Of a stretch of DNA of 64,000 nucleotides, positions 47,219 to 55,672 are shown piece after piece. The position numbers were made by a program, and so were the translations under genes. The first letter of the stretch is position 1; each line of letters starts with the position of its first letter. The DNA is taken from assembly GCA_944320815.1 (NCBI GenBank), contig CALUIZ010000002.1, positions 62,001-126,000 on the forward strand, read 5' to 3'. This DNA is from an uncultured Phocaeicola sp. (GTDB taxonomy: Bacteria; Bacteroidota; Bacteroidia; Bacteroidales; Bacteroidaceae). The notes under the pieces are model-generated. The model made no database searches. It was not told where the DNA came from and worked only from the letters and a program-made list of their open reading frames with translations.

Positions 47219-48490
47219 ATGGGTGCACATTTATCGAAAAATGGGAAAATGATTGTCGTGGGGCTGGCTCTTGCGCTGGCTGTGTCAATCCTGTGGGTTG
47301 TAGGCATGGGAAAGAAAGACTGTGCGGAGAAAACTTCTCCCGGAGTGAGGGGAGAAACTCCTTATGAGGTGGCGGCAAGTCTGGGCTTGGGCTGGAACCT
47401 TGGCAACCAGTTGGACGCGTTCCGTGACGGAGTGGCAGAGGAAACTGCCTGGGGAAATGCCTCTGTGACGCAGGAGTTCTTCTGTCGGCTGGCATCCGCC
47501 GGCTTCACTTCTGTCCGTATTCCGGTCACATGGATGGGACATTTCGGCGGAGCACCGGACTACATCATCGATTCAGACTACATGAGCAGGGTGGCGGAAG
47601 TGGTGAACTATGCGGAAAAAGCCGGGTTGAATGTACTTGTCAACGTCCATCACGACGGATCCTGGCTTGACATCAAAAAGGCGGCCGTTGACGAAAAGGT
47701 GAATGAAAGAATCAAAGTTCAGCTAAAAGCGATATGGACGCAGATAGCCGAACGTTTCAAGGAGAAGGGAAACTTTTTGGTGTTCGAAGCGATGAACGAA
47801 ATCCACGACGGCGGTTGGGGATGGGGAGACAACCGCAAGGACGGCGGAAGGCAATATGCTGTGATGAACGAGTGGAACCAGACGTTTGTGGATGCAGTTC
47901 GTGCCACGGGCGGAAACAATACGGACCGTTATCTCGGCATTCCACCCTATGTGACCAATATTGACATTGCGATGGAAGACTTCGTGTTGCCGGAAGATGT
48001 GGCTGACAATCGTCTGATGGTGGCTGTCCATTTCTATGACCCTGTGGAGTTCGCGCTGAATGCCACGTGCTCGGAATGGGGGCATGCCGCCGACCCGGCA
48101 AAGAAGGCTCATTGGGGCGATGAGAACAATGTGCGTGCCCAGTTCGGCAAGATGAAATCCGCGTTTGTCGACAAGGGAATTCCGGTATATCTCGGCGAGA
48201 TGGGATGTGTGCATTATGATGACGCGCGTGCGGAATCGTTCCGTCTGTATTACCTTGAATACGTGTGCAAAGCTGCGAAGGATTACGGGATGGCTCCTTT
48301 TTATTGGGACAACGGAGGAACCGGAAGCGGAACCGAAATGTCCGGTCTGTTTAATCGGGGCACGGGCGAGTTGCTGAACAATGCTCAAGAGGTGATAGAC
48401 GTGATGAAGCGTGCCATTTTTACGGAAGACGAATCTTATACGTTGCAATGGGTGTATGACCATTGCACGCCTTCCGGAAAAGAAGACTGA
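47219..48490 (+). CDS. GH5 endo-glucanase, membrane-anchored
   Basis: A 423-residue protein with an N-terminal membrane helix (about residues 11-30) that lacks a clear cleavage site or lipobox. A short linker with Cys35 follows, then a GH5 barrel (about 50-410). Glu194 (EAMNEIHD) is the acid/base and Glu327 (LGEMG) the nucleophile; VNVHHDGSW and HFYDP are the usual blocks. It lacks the BACON domain found in the other GH5 of the locus (33376). Anchoring at the inner membrane facing the periplasm is plausible. Its precise endo-specificity (xyloglucan or cellulose-like glucan) is not known. Confidence 0.82.
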   Translation: MGAHLSKNGKMIVVGLALALAVSILWVVGMGKKDCAEKTSPGVRGETPYEVAASLGLGWNLGNQLDAFRDGVAEETAWGNASVTQEFFCRLASAGFTSVRIPVTWMGHFGGAPDYIIDSDYMSRVAEVVNYAEKAGLNVLVNVHHDGSWLDIKKAAVDEKVNERIKVQLKAIWTQIAERFKEKGNFLVFEAMNEIHDGGWGWGDNRKDGGRQYAVMNEWNQTFVDAVRATGGNNTDRYLGIPPYVTNIDIAMEDFVLPEDVADNRLMVAVHFYDPVEFALNATCSEWGHAADPAKKAHWGDENNVRAQFGKMKSAFVDKGIPVYLGEMGCVHYDDARAESFRLYYLEYVCKAAKDYGMAPFYWDNGGTGSGTEMSGLFNRGTGELLNNAQEVIDVMKRAIFTEDESYTLQWVYDHCTPSGKED

Positions 48491-48642
48491 AGAATGATGT
48501 TGGAATGCTACGATTGAAGCCTGTTTTTGAGAGCGGCTGGGATTTTATTTTCAGCATGCCTGCTCTGGTTGGCATTGATTTATTTGTATGAAAGCAGATT
48601 TTTTGTTTTCTTTGTCTTACAAATCAAGGAAAAACACACGTG

Positions 48643-51600
48643 ATGAACAGAGTATTCGTTTTAATCCCTTTTCTGCTGGCATTCCTTTCATTGTCTGCCC
48701 AGCCTTTCATGTTCAGACATTTGGAAGTCGCTGACGGACTGTCGAACAATTTGGTCTTTTCTATCTTTAAAGACAAGGAAGGCTTTATGTGGTTTGGTAC
48801 GAATTCCGGCCTGAACCGTTTTGATGGATATACGTTCAAAGTTTACCGTCATTTGTCGGATGATTCCAGTTCGCTTCCCAACAACTCTGTGCAGGCTATA
48901 ACAGAAACGCCGGAAGATTTTCTTTGGATAAGGATGAGTACCGGATATGCGCTTTTTGATAAGGCGAAAGATTCGTTCATTTCCGACCTGGATGGTTTCA
49001 TGGAAAGGTTGGGGAGCAGGGGAAAGCCTGAATGCGTGTATGTGGACTCGCTTGGAAACACGTGGATTTCCGTTGCGGGAGAGGGATTCTACCGTTATCG
49101 AAAGGGTAAGGAAACGAAGCTTCTGTCTCTGTACACTTACGGTCTTCCTGATTCGGGAGTGACAGCCATTGGGGAGTGTGCTGAAGGTATGCTCTTCTTG
49201 TATAATACAGGGAAACTTGTCTGCTTCAGTTTGCCGGATTTGACGCTGAAGTGGGTAAAGGATGACATAATGGATAAGTTGAAGGGTGCCTACACGCATT
49301 TTTCCTTGTTTGTGGACAAGGAAGGATGTGTTTGGATATTCGGTTCGTCGGGCTTGTGGGTGTATGATGCGGTGAAGGGCCAATGGCATCCTGAAATGGC
49401 CGCACATTGGAAAGAACAGAATGATATTGTGCATGCGGTGTCGCAGGATGAGAAAGGCAGAATCTGGATAGGACGGGATTACGGAGGGATTGATGTGTTT
49501 GACAAGCGCACAGGCAGAATAGTCAGGGTAGTCAACGATGAAAATTCTCCCCGGAGTCTGTCACATAACACGGTCTATTGCTTGTATGCAGACTGTAATG
49601 GCCTGATGTGGGCGGGTACTTACAAGAAAGGTATATCCTGCTATGGGGAGAGCATGTTTAAGTTCAATATGCATGAGCTGGGTGACATAACTTGTATGGA
49701 GCAGGCTGATGACGAAAGACTGTGGCTGGGTACGAATGACAAAGGTGTTCTTTTATGGAATTTCAGGTCGGGAGAGACAGAAAAAAGTTTCAGTTTTTCT
49801 GTTCCCATAGTGTCCTTGCTGAAATCGGAGGACGGCCGGCTGTGGATAGGCACGTTCAATGGCGGACTGTATTGTCTGGATAGCCGGTCGGGCATGACCA
49901 GATATACTTCTGAGAAAGAAGGGCTGTCGGGCAACAGTATCTGGACGCTTGCTGAAGCGGACGGTCATCTCTGGATTGGTTATCTGGACGGGGGACTTCA
50001 ATACCTGAACCTGAAGGATGGTACGCTGGAGACATACGAAGGGGTGAGCGGACTCGTGGCTTCTTTGTGCGTTTCAGATGACAATGCTCTGGTGGTCGGT
50101 ACGCCTACATCGACTTTCCTCATCGATCTTCAGACACTGGAAAAGCATAATATTCAAGACGGAGCCTTATCGGAAAGGCAGGATGTCAACCACGTATATT
50201 GCGACAGCCGTGGATTGGTTTGGATTGCCATGCGTGAGGGCTTGAGAATGTACGACAAGAAGCGTCATTCCGTAAAGGAGTTTCCGGGTATAACCGGTAC
50301 GCAGGGGGAAATCATTGCGGGTGTGACGGAAGACCATGACCATGACATGTGGATTTCGTCGACAAGACGGATGATTCATCTGAAGGTATCGAAAGACAGC
50401 AAGGGGGAATATGTTTTTGAACCGCATGTGTATAATGACAAGGATGGTCTTCAGAACTGCGACTTCAATCTGAGGGCGATAAAGACATTGGACAATGGCA
50501 TGATTGTGGCCGGCGGACTTTATGGTCTGAATGTGTTCACCCCGGCGGATATCCATTACAATAAAGTATTGCCGAAGGTGATGTTCTCTGCATTGTATCT
50601 GTTCAGTGAAGAAATAGAGGTAGGCAAGGAATATGACGGTCATGTAGTGCTTCCGGAGAATCTGGACATTCTTCGGAGAATCGAGCTGGATCATGGACAG
50701 AACATCTTTACGCTGGAATTTGCCACCGATAATTTTAATTTGCCGGAAAAGACGACTTATATGTACAGAATGGACGGCTTCAACGACGAATGGCTGGTTT
50801 TGCCGGTGGGCATGAACCGGTTGACGTTCACCAGTCTGGCTCCGGGGAAATATGTGTTGAATGTAAAGGCGGTAAACAGTGACGGTTATGAAGGAACCGA
50901 TGTGGCGCAGTTGGAAGTCGTTGTCCGTCCTCCCTTCTGGATGACTTGGTGGGCTTATCTGTGTTATGCTCTTGTTGTAGTACTGGCTTTGCTGCTTGCC
51001 CGCAGACATATATTGAGGCGGGAACGGGAGAAATTCCATATTCAGCAGGTGGAACGGGAGGCGGCGAAGAATGAGGAAATCAATCAGATGAAGTTCCGTT
51101 TCTTCACCAACATCAGTCATGAACTCCGCACTCCGCTCACGCTGATTATCGCTCCTTTGGAGGAGTTGCTTGCTAAGGAGCCGGACGGGGCGCAAAAGTC
51201 GATGCTGATGCTGATGTACAGGAACGCAAGACGCCTGCTGTTGCTGGTCAACCAGTTGCTCGACTTCAGGAAGGGTGAGATGAGCGGACATCAGCTTTCT
51301 CTGTCGGAAGGCGATATTGTGCCATATATACATGAGGTATGCAATTCGTTCTTGCTGATGGCAGACAAGAAGCATATTCAGTTTTCTTTCTTTTCTGGAG
51401 TGGAAAGTTTTTCGATGGCCTTTGATGCCGACAAAATAGGAAAAGTGGTGATGAACCTGCTTTCGAATGCTTTCAAATATACTCCTGAGGGCGGACGTGT
51501 GACCGTCATGCTGGAGCATGTGGAAGGGGAGAATGAAATGTTGGAAATAAAAGTGTCGGATACGGGTATAGGTATTTCTGATGCGGACAAGGAACGTATT

Positions 51601-52620
51601 TTCGACCGTTTCTACCAGACCAGTCATAAAGGGATGGAGGAGACCACGGGGAGTGGTATCGGCCTGAGTCTGGTTCATGATTTTGTCGGTTTGCATGATG
51701 GTACAGTGGAGGTGTTCGACAATATAGGGACGGGAACGGTGTTTGTCGTGCGTCTTCCGGTCAAGCATGTGGATGTTGTTGCCGAACTTCCGGAGCCGGT
51801 TGTTGCCCGGCAGGATTCGGATTCCACTCCGGATCAGATGGTGGAACGGGCCGACCGTGACAGTTTTCCACTTCTGCTTGTGGTTGATGACAACGAAGAC
51901 TTCCGTCTGTTCATGCAGCACAGTCTGGAACTGCAGTATCGGGTGGAGGTGGCTTCGAACGGTGAAGAAGCTTGGAGGAAGATACAGGAAAAGCAACCCG
52001 ATCTGGTAATCAGTGACGTAATGATGCCGGTAATGGACGGCAATGAGTTGTGCCGGCTGATAAAATCGGACAAACGGACATCGCATATCCCGGTCATCCT
52101 GCTTACGGCACGTCAGGCGGTAGAGTCGAAGGTGAAGGGACTCGAAACGGGAGCGGACGATTATGTGACCAAGCCTTTCAACATGATTGTGCTGGTCTTG
52201 CGCATTCGCAAGCTGATAGAACTGAGCCGATACCGTCAGGCTACGCATGCGGTGATTGACCCGACTCCCAGCGACATTGTAATCACCTCTTTGGACGAGA
52301 AACTGATAGAGAAGGCAATCAAATACGTGGAGGACAACATTTCCCGGAGTGATTTGTCGGTAGAGGAACTGAGCCGCGAACTTGGTATGAGCCGTGTGCA
52401 TCTGTACAAGAAGTTGTTGCAGATAACCGGCAAGACTCCGATTGAGTTCATCCGTGTGATCCGTCTGAAGCGTGCCGCCCAGTTGCTGCGTGAAAGTCAG
52501 CTTCATGTGTCGGAAGTGGCGTATGAAGTAGGGTTCAACAATCCGAAATATTTCAGCCGGTATTTCAAGGATGAATTCGGTGTCCTGCCTTCTGCATATC
52601 AGGAAAAAGAGGGGAAATAA
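48643..52620 (+). CDS. hybrid two-component system regulator
   Basis: A 1325-residue one-protein sensor and regulator. In order: signal peptide; two seven-blade propellers (about residues 25-660, many W-x-G repeat cores such as MWFGTNSGL and IWIGYLDGG); Y_Y_Y domain (about 690-765); one membrane helix (about 768-790); histidine kinase with His826 (FFTNISHELRTP) and ATPase motifs (NAFKYTPEG, DTGIGI, GSGIGL); receiver domain with phosphoacceptor Asp1125 (ISDVMMP); and AraC-type DNA-binding domain (about 1220-1325). Such regulators sense the oligosaccharide in the periplasm and switch on the locus. GTG at 48640 could also start it. Confidence 0.95.
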   Translation: MNRVFVLIPFLLAFLSLSAQPFMFRHLEVADGLSNNLVFSIFKDKEGFMWFGTNSGLNRFDGYTFKVYRHLSDDSSSLPNNSVQAITETPEDFLWIRMSTGYALFDKAKDSFISDLDGFMERLGSRGKPECVYVDSLGNTWISVAGEGFYRYRKGKETKLLSLYTYGLPDSGVTAIGECAEGMLFLYNTGKLVCFSLPDLTLKWVKDDIMDKLKGAYTHFSLFVDKEGCVWIFGSSGLWVYDAVKGQWHPEMAAHWKEQNDIVHAVSQDEKGRIWIGRDYGGIDVFDKRTGRIVRVVNDENSPRSLSHNTVYCLYADCNGLMWAGTYKKGISCYGESMFKFNMHELGDITCMEQADDERLWLGTNDKGVLLWNFRSGETEKSFSFSVPIVSLLKSEDGRLWIGTFNGGLYCLDSRSGMTRYTSEKEGLSGNSIWTLAEADGHLWIGYLDGGLQYLNLKDGTLETYEGVSGLVASLCVSDDNALVVGTPTSTFLIDLQTLEKHNIQDGALSERQDVNHVYCDSRGLVWIAMREGLRMYDKKRHSVKEFPGITGTQGEIIAGVTEDHDHDMWISSTRRMIHLKVSKDSKGEYVFEPHVYNDKDGLQNCDFNLRAIKTLDNGMIVAGGLYGLNVFTPADIHYNKVLPKVMFSALYLFSEEIEVGKEYDGHVVLPENLDILRRIELDHGQNIFTLEFATDNFNLPEKTTYMYRMDGFNDEWLVLPVGMNRLTFTSLAPGKYVLNVKAVNSDGYEGTDVAQLEVVVRPPFWMTWWAYLCYALVVVLALLLARRHILRREREKFHIQQVEREAAKNEEINQMKFRFFTNISHELRTPLTLIIAPLEELLAKEPDGAQKSMLMLMYRNARRLLLLVNQLLDFRKGEMSGHQLSLSEGDIVPYIHEVCNSFLLMADKKHIQFSFFSGVESFSMAFDADKIGKVVMNLLSNAFKYTPEGGRVTVMLEHVEGENEMLEIKVSDTGIGISDADKERIFDRFYQTSHKGMEETTGSGIGLSLVHDFVGLHDGTVEVFDNIGTGTVFVVRLPVKHVDVVAELPEPVVARQDSDSTPDQMVERADRDSFPLLLVVDDNEDFRLFMQHSLELQYRVEVASNGEEAWRKIQEKQPDLVISDVMMPVMDGNELCRLIKSDKRTSHIPVILLTARQAVESKVKGLETGADDYVTKPFNMIVLVLRIRKLIELSRYRQATHAVIDPTPSDIVITSLDEKLIEKAIKYVEDNISRSDLSVEELSRELGMSRVHLYKKLLQITGKTPIEFIRVIRLKRAAQLLRESQLHVSEVAYEVGFNNPKYFSRYFKDEFGVLPSAYQEKEGK

Positions 52621-52717
52621 CAAATCATACCCCATACGGAAACAAATAAGATGGCAGGCTGCCAAATAGCGGTCCTTATACAAAACATTTGAGTTCATGA
52701 ATCTGATTGACAACTTC

Positions 52718-52725
52718 TACTTTTG
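52718..52725 (+). promoter_or_regulatory. putative -7 element of the GH31-GH2-GH3 unit
   Basis: TACTTTTG fits TAnnTTTG, about 46 nt before the GH31 ATG. The HTCS-GH31 gap is 151 bp; no exact HTCS binding repeats were found by eye. Confidence 0.5.
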
Positions 52726-52771
52726 CAATAAAGAAATCTTTATTGTCTAACTTTTAAAATCAATTGGATAT

Positions 52772-55651
52772 ATGAATATGAAAGGCATTCCTTATTGTCT
52801 GTTGGCCGGTTTGTTGCTTGGCTCATGTTCGGGCATTTATGAACAGACAGAGAATGGGGTGATTGTAAAGGTCCAGCAGAAGGGAGATACGGATGTGCGT
52901 CTGGTCCGTCTGCAAGTGATGGGGAACAAACTGATACATGTATCGGCTACTCCAGAGCACAAGTTCGCCGACCCTCAGAGCCTGATTGTGATACCGCAAA
53001 AGGAGCAGACACCGTTTGAAGTGGAACAGCAGGGGGATACAGTGACGGTTCTGACCGAAGATGTTCGTGCTTCCGTGCTTGCCTCTACAGGAGAAGTCTG
53101 GTTTACGGATGAAGACGGCAACATGATTCTTCGGGAGAACAAGGGAGGCGGAAAGACTTTCGTCCCGATAGAGGTGGAAGGCACGAAAGGGTATACTGTC
53201 CGTCAGGTGTTCGAGTCGCCGGATGATGAGGCATTTTATGGACTGGGGCAGCATCAGGCCGATGAGTTCAATTACAAGGGAAAGAACGAGGAACTGTTCC
53301 AATACAATACGAAAGTTTCTGTTCCGTTCATCGTTTCCAACAAGAATTACGGTGTGCTGCTCGACAGCTATTCGCTTTGCCGTTTCGGGAATCCGAACGA
53401 TTACTCCCAGTTGGGCGAGGTGTTCAAGCTGTATGACAAGGACGGGAAGGAAGGTGCGATTACAGGGACTTACGTTCCGTCACCCGAATCGGGTGCCAAA
53501 ACTCTGGTGCGCCGTGAGTATTCTTTGTATTTTGAGCATTTGTGCCGTGAAGATATTTCCAGGGTGGTGAATCTGCCCGAGAAGTTTCCTCTTTATGGCT
53601 CCAAGGTGACCTACGAAGGCTTCATCGAACCCTCGAAGAGCGGAAATTTCAATTTCATTCTTTATTATGCGGGATATACAAAGGTGTATATAGACGGCAA
53701 GTTGGTGGTGCCCGAGCGTTGGCGTACGGCATGGAATCCTAACAGTTATAAAGTAAGCGTCTATTTGGAAGCGGGCAAGCGTTTGCCTTTGAAGGTGGAA
53801 TGGGTTCCTGATGGAGCGGTATCCTATTCCGGTCTGCGCGTGCTGGCTCCGGTCGGTCCGGAGGAACAGGGCAAGCAGTCGTGGTGGAGCGAAATGACCA
53901 AGCAGCTTGACTATTATTTCGTTGCGGGCGATGACATGGATGAAGTGATCAGCGGATACCGTACGCTGACCGGAAAGTCGCAGATTATGCCGAAGTGGGC
54001 GATGGGCTATTGGCAAAGCCGTGAGAAATACAATACGCAGGCGGAGATGCTGGGTGCCTTGAAAGGCTTCCGTGACCGGCGGATTCCGATAGACAACATT
54101 GTGCTCGACTGGAACCATTGGCCGGAGAACGCATGGGGAAGCCATGAGTTCGACAAGGCGCGTTTCCCGAATCCGAAAGAAATGGTTGATTCTATCCATG
54201 CCATGCACGGACGGATGATGATTTCTGTCTGGCCGAAATTCTATACCACAACCGAACATTTCAAGGAGTTCGACGAGAAAGGCTGGATGTATCGGCAGTC
54301 GGTGAAGGACAATCTGAAAGACTGGGTGGGCCCGGGCTATACATACGGATTCTATGATGCGTACAGTGCCGACGCGCGCAAGCTTTTCTGGAATCAGATG
54401 TACGAGCATTATTATCCGCTGGGCATCGATGCGTGGTGGATGGATGCCAGCGAGCCGAATGTGCGTGACTGTACTGATATGCAATACCGCAAGGACTTGT
54501 GTGGCCCTACGGCATTAGGCTCTTCTACTGAGTTCTTCAATGCTTATGCTCTGATGAACGCTGACGCTATCTATAACGGTCAGCGCGGGGTGGATAACAA
54601 CAAGCGTGTGTTCTTGTTGACCCGTTCGGGCTTTGCCGGACTGCAACGCTATTCCACTGCAACCTGGAGCGGTGACATCGCTACCCGTTGGGAAGACATG
54701 AAGGCGCAGATTTCCGCCGGATTGAATTTCGCCATGAGTGGCATTCCGTATTGGACGATGGATATCGGCGGTTTTTGTGTGGAGAGCCGTTATGTGGCCG
54801 GGCAGAAACAATGGAACGAGACGAAGACCGAGAATGCCGACTATAAGGAATGGCGTGAGCTGAACACGCGCTGGTTCCAGTTCGGCGCGTTCTGCCCGCT
54901 GTACCGTGCGCACGGCCAGTATCCGTTCCGTGAACCATGGGAAATAGCTCCCGAAGGACATCCTGCCTACAATTCAATCGTTTATTATACGAAGTTACGC
55001 TACAATATGATGCCATATATTTATTCTTTGGCAGGAATGACTTGGTTCAAGGACTATACGATCATGCGTCCGCTGGTGATGGATTTTACAGCTGACACGA
55101 ATGTAAACAACATCGGCGACCAGTTCATGTTCGGTCCCGCCTTTATGGTCTCGCCTGTATATCGTTATGGTGACAGAAGCCGCGAAGTCTATTTCCCGGA
55201 ATCAGAAGGGTGGTATGACTTCTATACCGGAAAGTATCAGAAGGGAGGAGAAAAAATCGAGGCAGACGCTCCGTATGAACGGTTGCCGCTGTATGTACGT
55301 GCCGGTTCCATCGTTCCGTTCGGTGAAGACATTCAGTACACGGATGAGAAACCTGCCGACCATATTGTCCTGTATGTATATCAAGGTGCTGACGGTGAGT
55401 TTACACTTTATGAAGATGAAGGGGTGAACTACAATTACGAGAAAGGGCTGTATTCGATGATTCCGATGGAGTATGATGATGAAACGCGTACATTGACCAT
55501 CGGAGAACGTCAGGGTTCATTCCCCGGCATGCTGAAGGAACGCTCCTTTACGGTGGTCGTTGTCGGCAAGGACAACCCCCAGGCTTTCGATTTGAAGGCA
55601 AAAGGTGTGGAAGTGAAGTATACAGGTAGTGAGCAAACCGTGAAATTGTAA
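52772..55651 (+). CDS. GH31 alpha-xylosidase-type lipoprotein with PA14 insert
   Basis: A 959-residue protein with lipobox LGSC (Cys19). It has the GH31 N-terminal sandwich, a PA14 insert (about residues 265-360, ending around LRVLAPVGP), the TIM barrel (about 400-740), and C-terminal sandwiches. The nucleophile is Asp558 in WMDASEP; the acid/base lies in WSGDIATRWEDM. The PA14 insert is found in BoGH31A, the alpha-xylosidase of the ovatus xyloglucan locus, and this architecture points to the same role: removing alpha-1,6-xylose from the backbone. It begins a three-gene unit GH31-GH2-GH3, 21 nt from the next gene. Confidence 0.9.
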   Translation: MNMKGIPYCLLAGLLLGSCSGIYEQTENGVIVKVQQKGDTDVRLVRLQVMGNKLIHVSATPEHKFADPQSLIVIPQKEQTPFEVEQQGDTVTVLTEDVRASVLASTGEVWFTDEDGNMILRENKGGGKTFVPIEVEGTKGYTVRQVFESPDDEAFYGLGQHQADEFNYKGKNEELFQYNTKVSVPFIVSNKNYGVLLDSYSLCRFGNPNDYSQLGEVFKLYDKDGKEGAITGTYVPSPESGAKTLVRREYSLYFEHLCREDISRVVNLPEKFPLYGSKVTYEGFIEPSKSGNFNFILYYAGYTKVYIDGKLVVPERWRTAWNPNSYKVSVYLEAGKRLPLKVEWVPDGAVSYSGLRVLAPVGPEEQGKQSWWSEMTKQLDYYFVAGDDMDEVISGYRTLTGKSQIMPKWAMGYWQSREKYNTQAEMLGALKGFRDRRIPIDNIVLDWNHWPENAWGSHEFDKARFPNPKEMVDSIHAMHGRMMISVWPKFYTTTEHFKEFDEKGWMYRQSVKDNLKDWVGPGYTYGFYDAYSADARKLFWNQMYEHYYPLGIDAWWMDASEPNVRDCTDMQYRKDLCGPTALGSSTEFFNAYALMNADAIYNGQRGVDNNKRVFLLTRSGFAGLQRYSTATWSGDIATRWEDMKAQISAGLNFAMSGIPYWTMDIGGFCVESRYVAGQKQWNETKTENADYKEWRELNTRWFQFGAFCPLYRAHGQYPFREPWEIAPEGHPAYNSIVYYTKLRYNMMPYIYSLAGMTWFKDYTIMRPLVMDFTADTNVNNIGDQFMFGPAFMVSPVYRYGDRSREVYFPESEGWYDFYTGKYQKGGEKIEADAPYERLPLYVRAGSIVPFGEDIQYTDEKPADHIVLYVYQGADGEFTLYEDEGVNYNYEKGLYSMIPMEYDDETRTLTIGERQGSFPGMLKERSFTVVVVGKDNPQAFDLKAKGVEVKYTGSEQTVKL

Positions 55652-55672
55652 TTTGTTGCAGTTGTTGTTCAT

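Noticed and set aside
50167-52713. 848-codon open frame antisense to the hybrid two-component regulator
   Set aside because: The sense strand encodes complete kinase, receiver and AraC domains; the antisense product is His/Arg-rich without domain.
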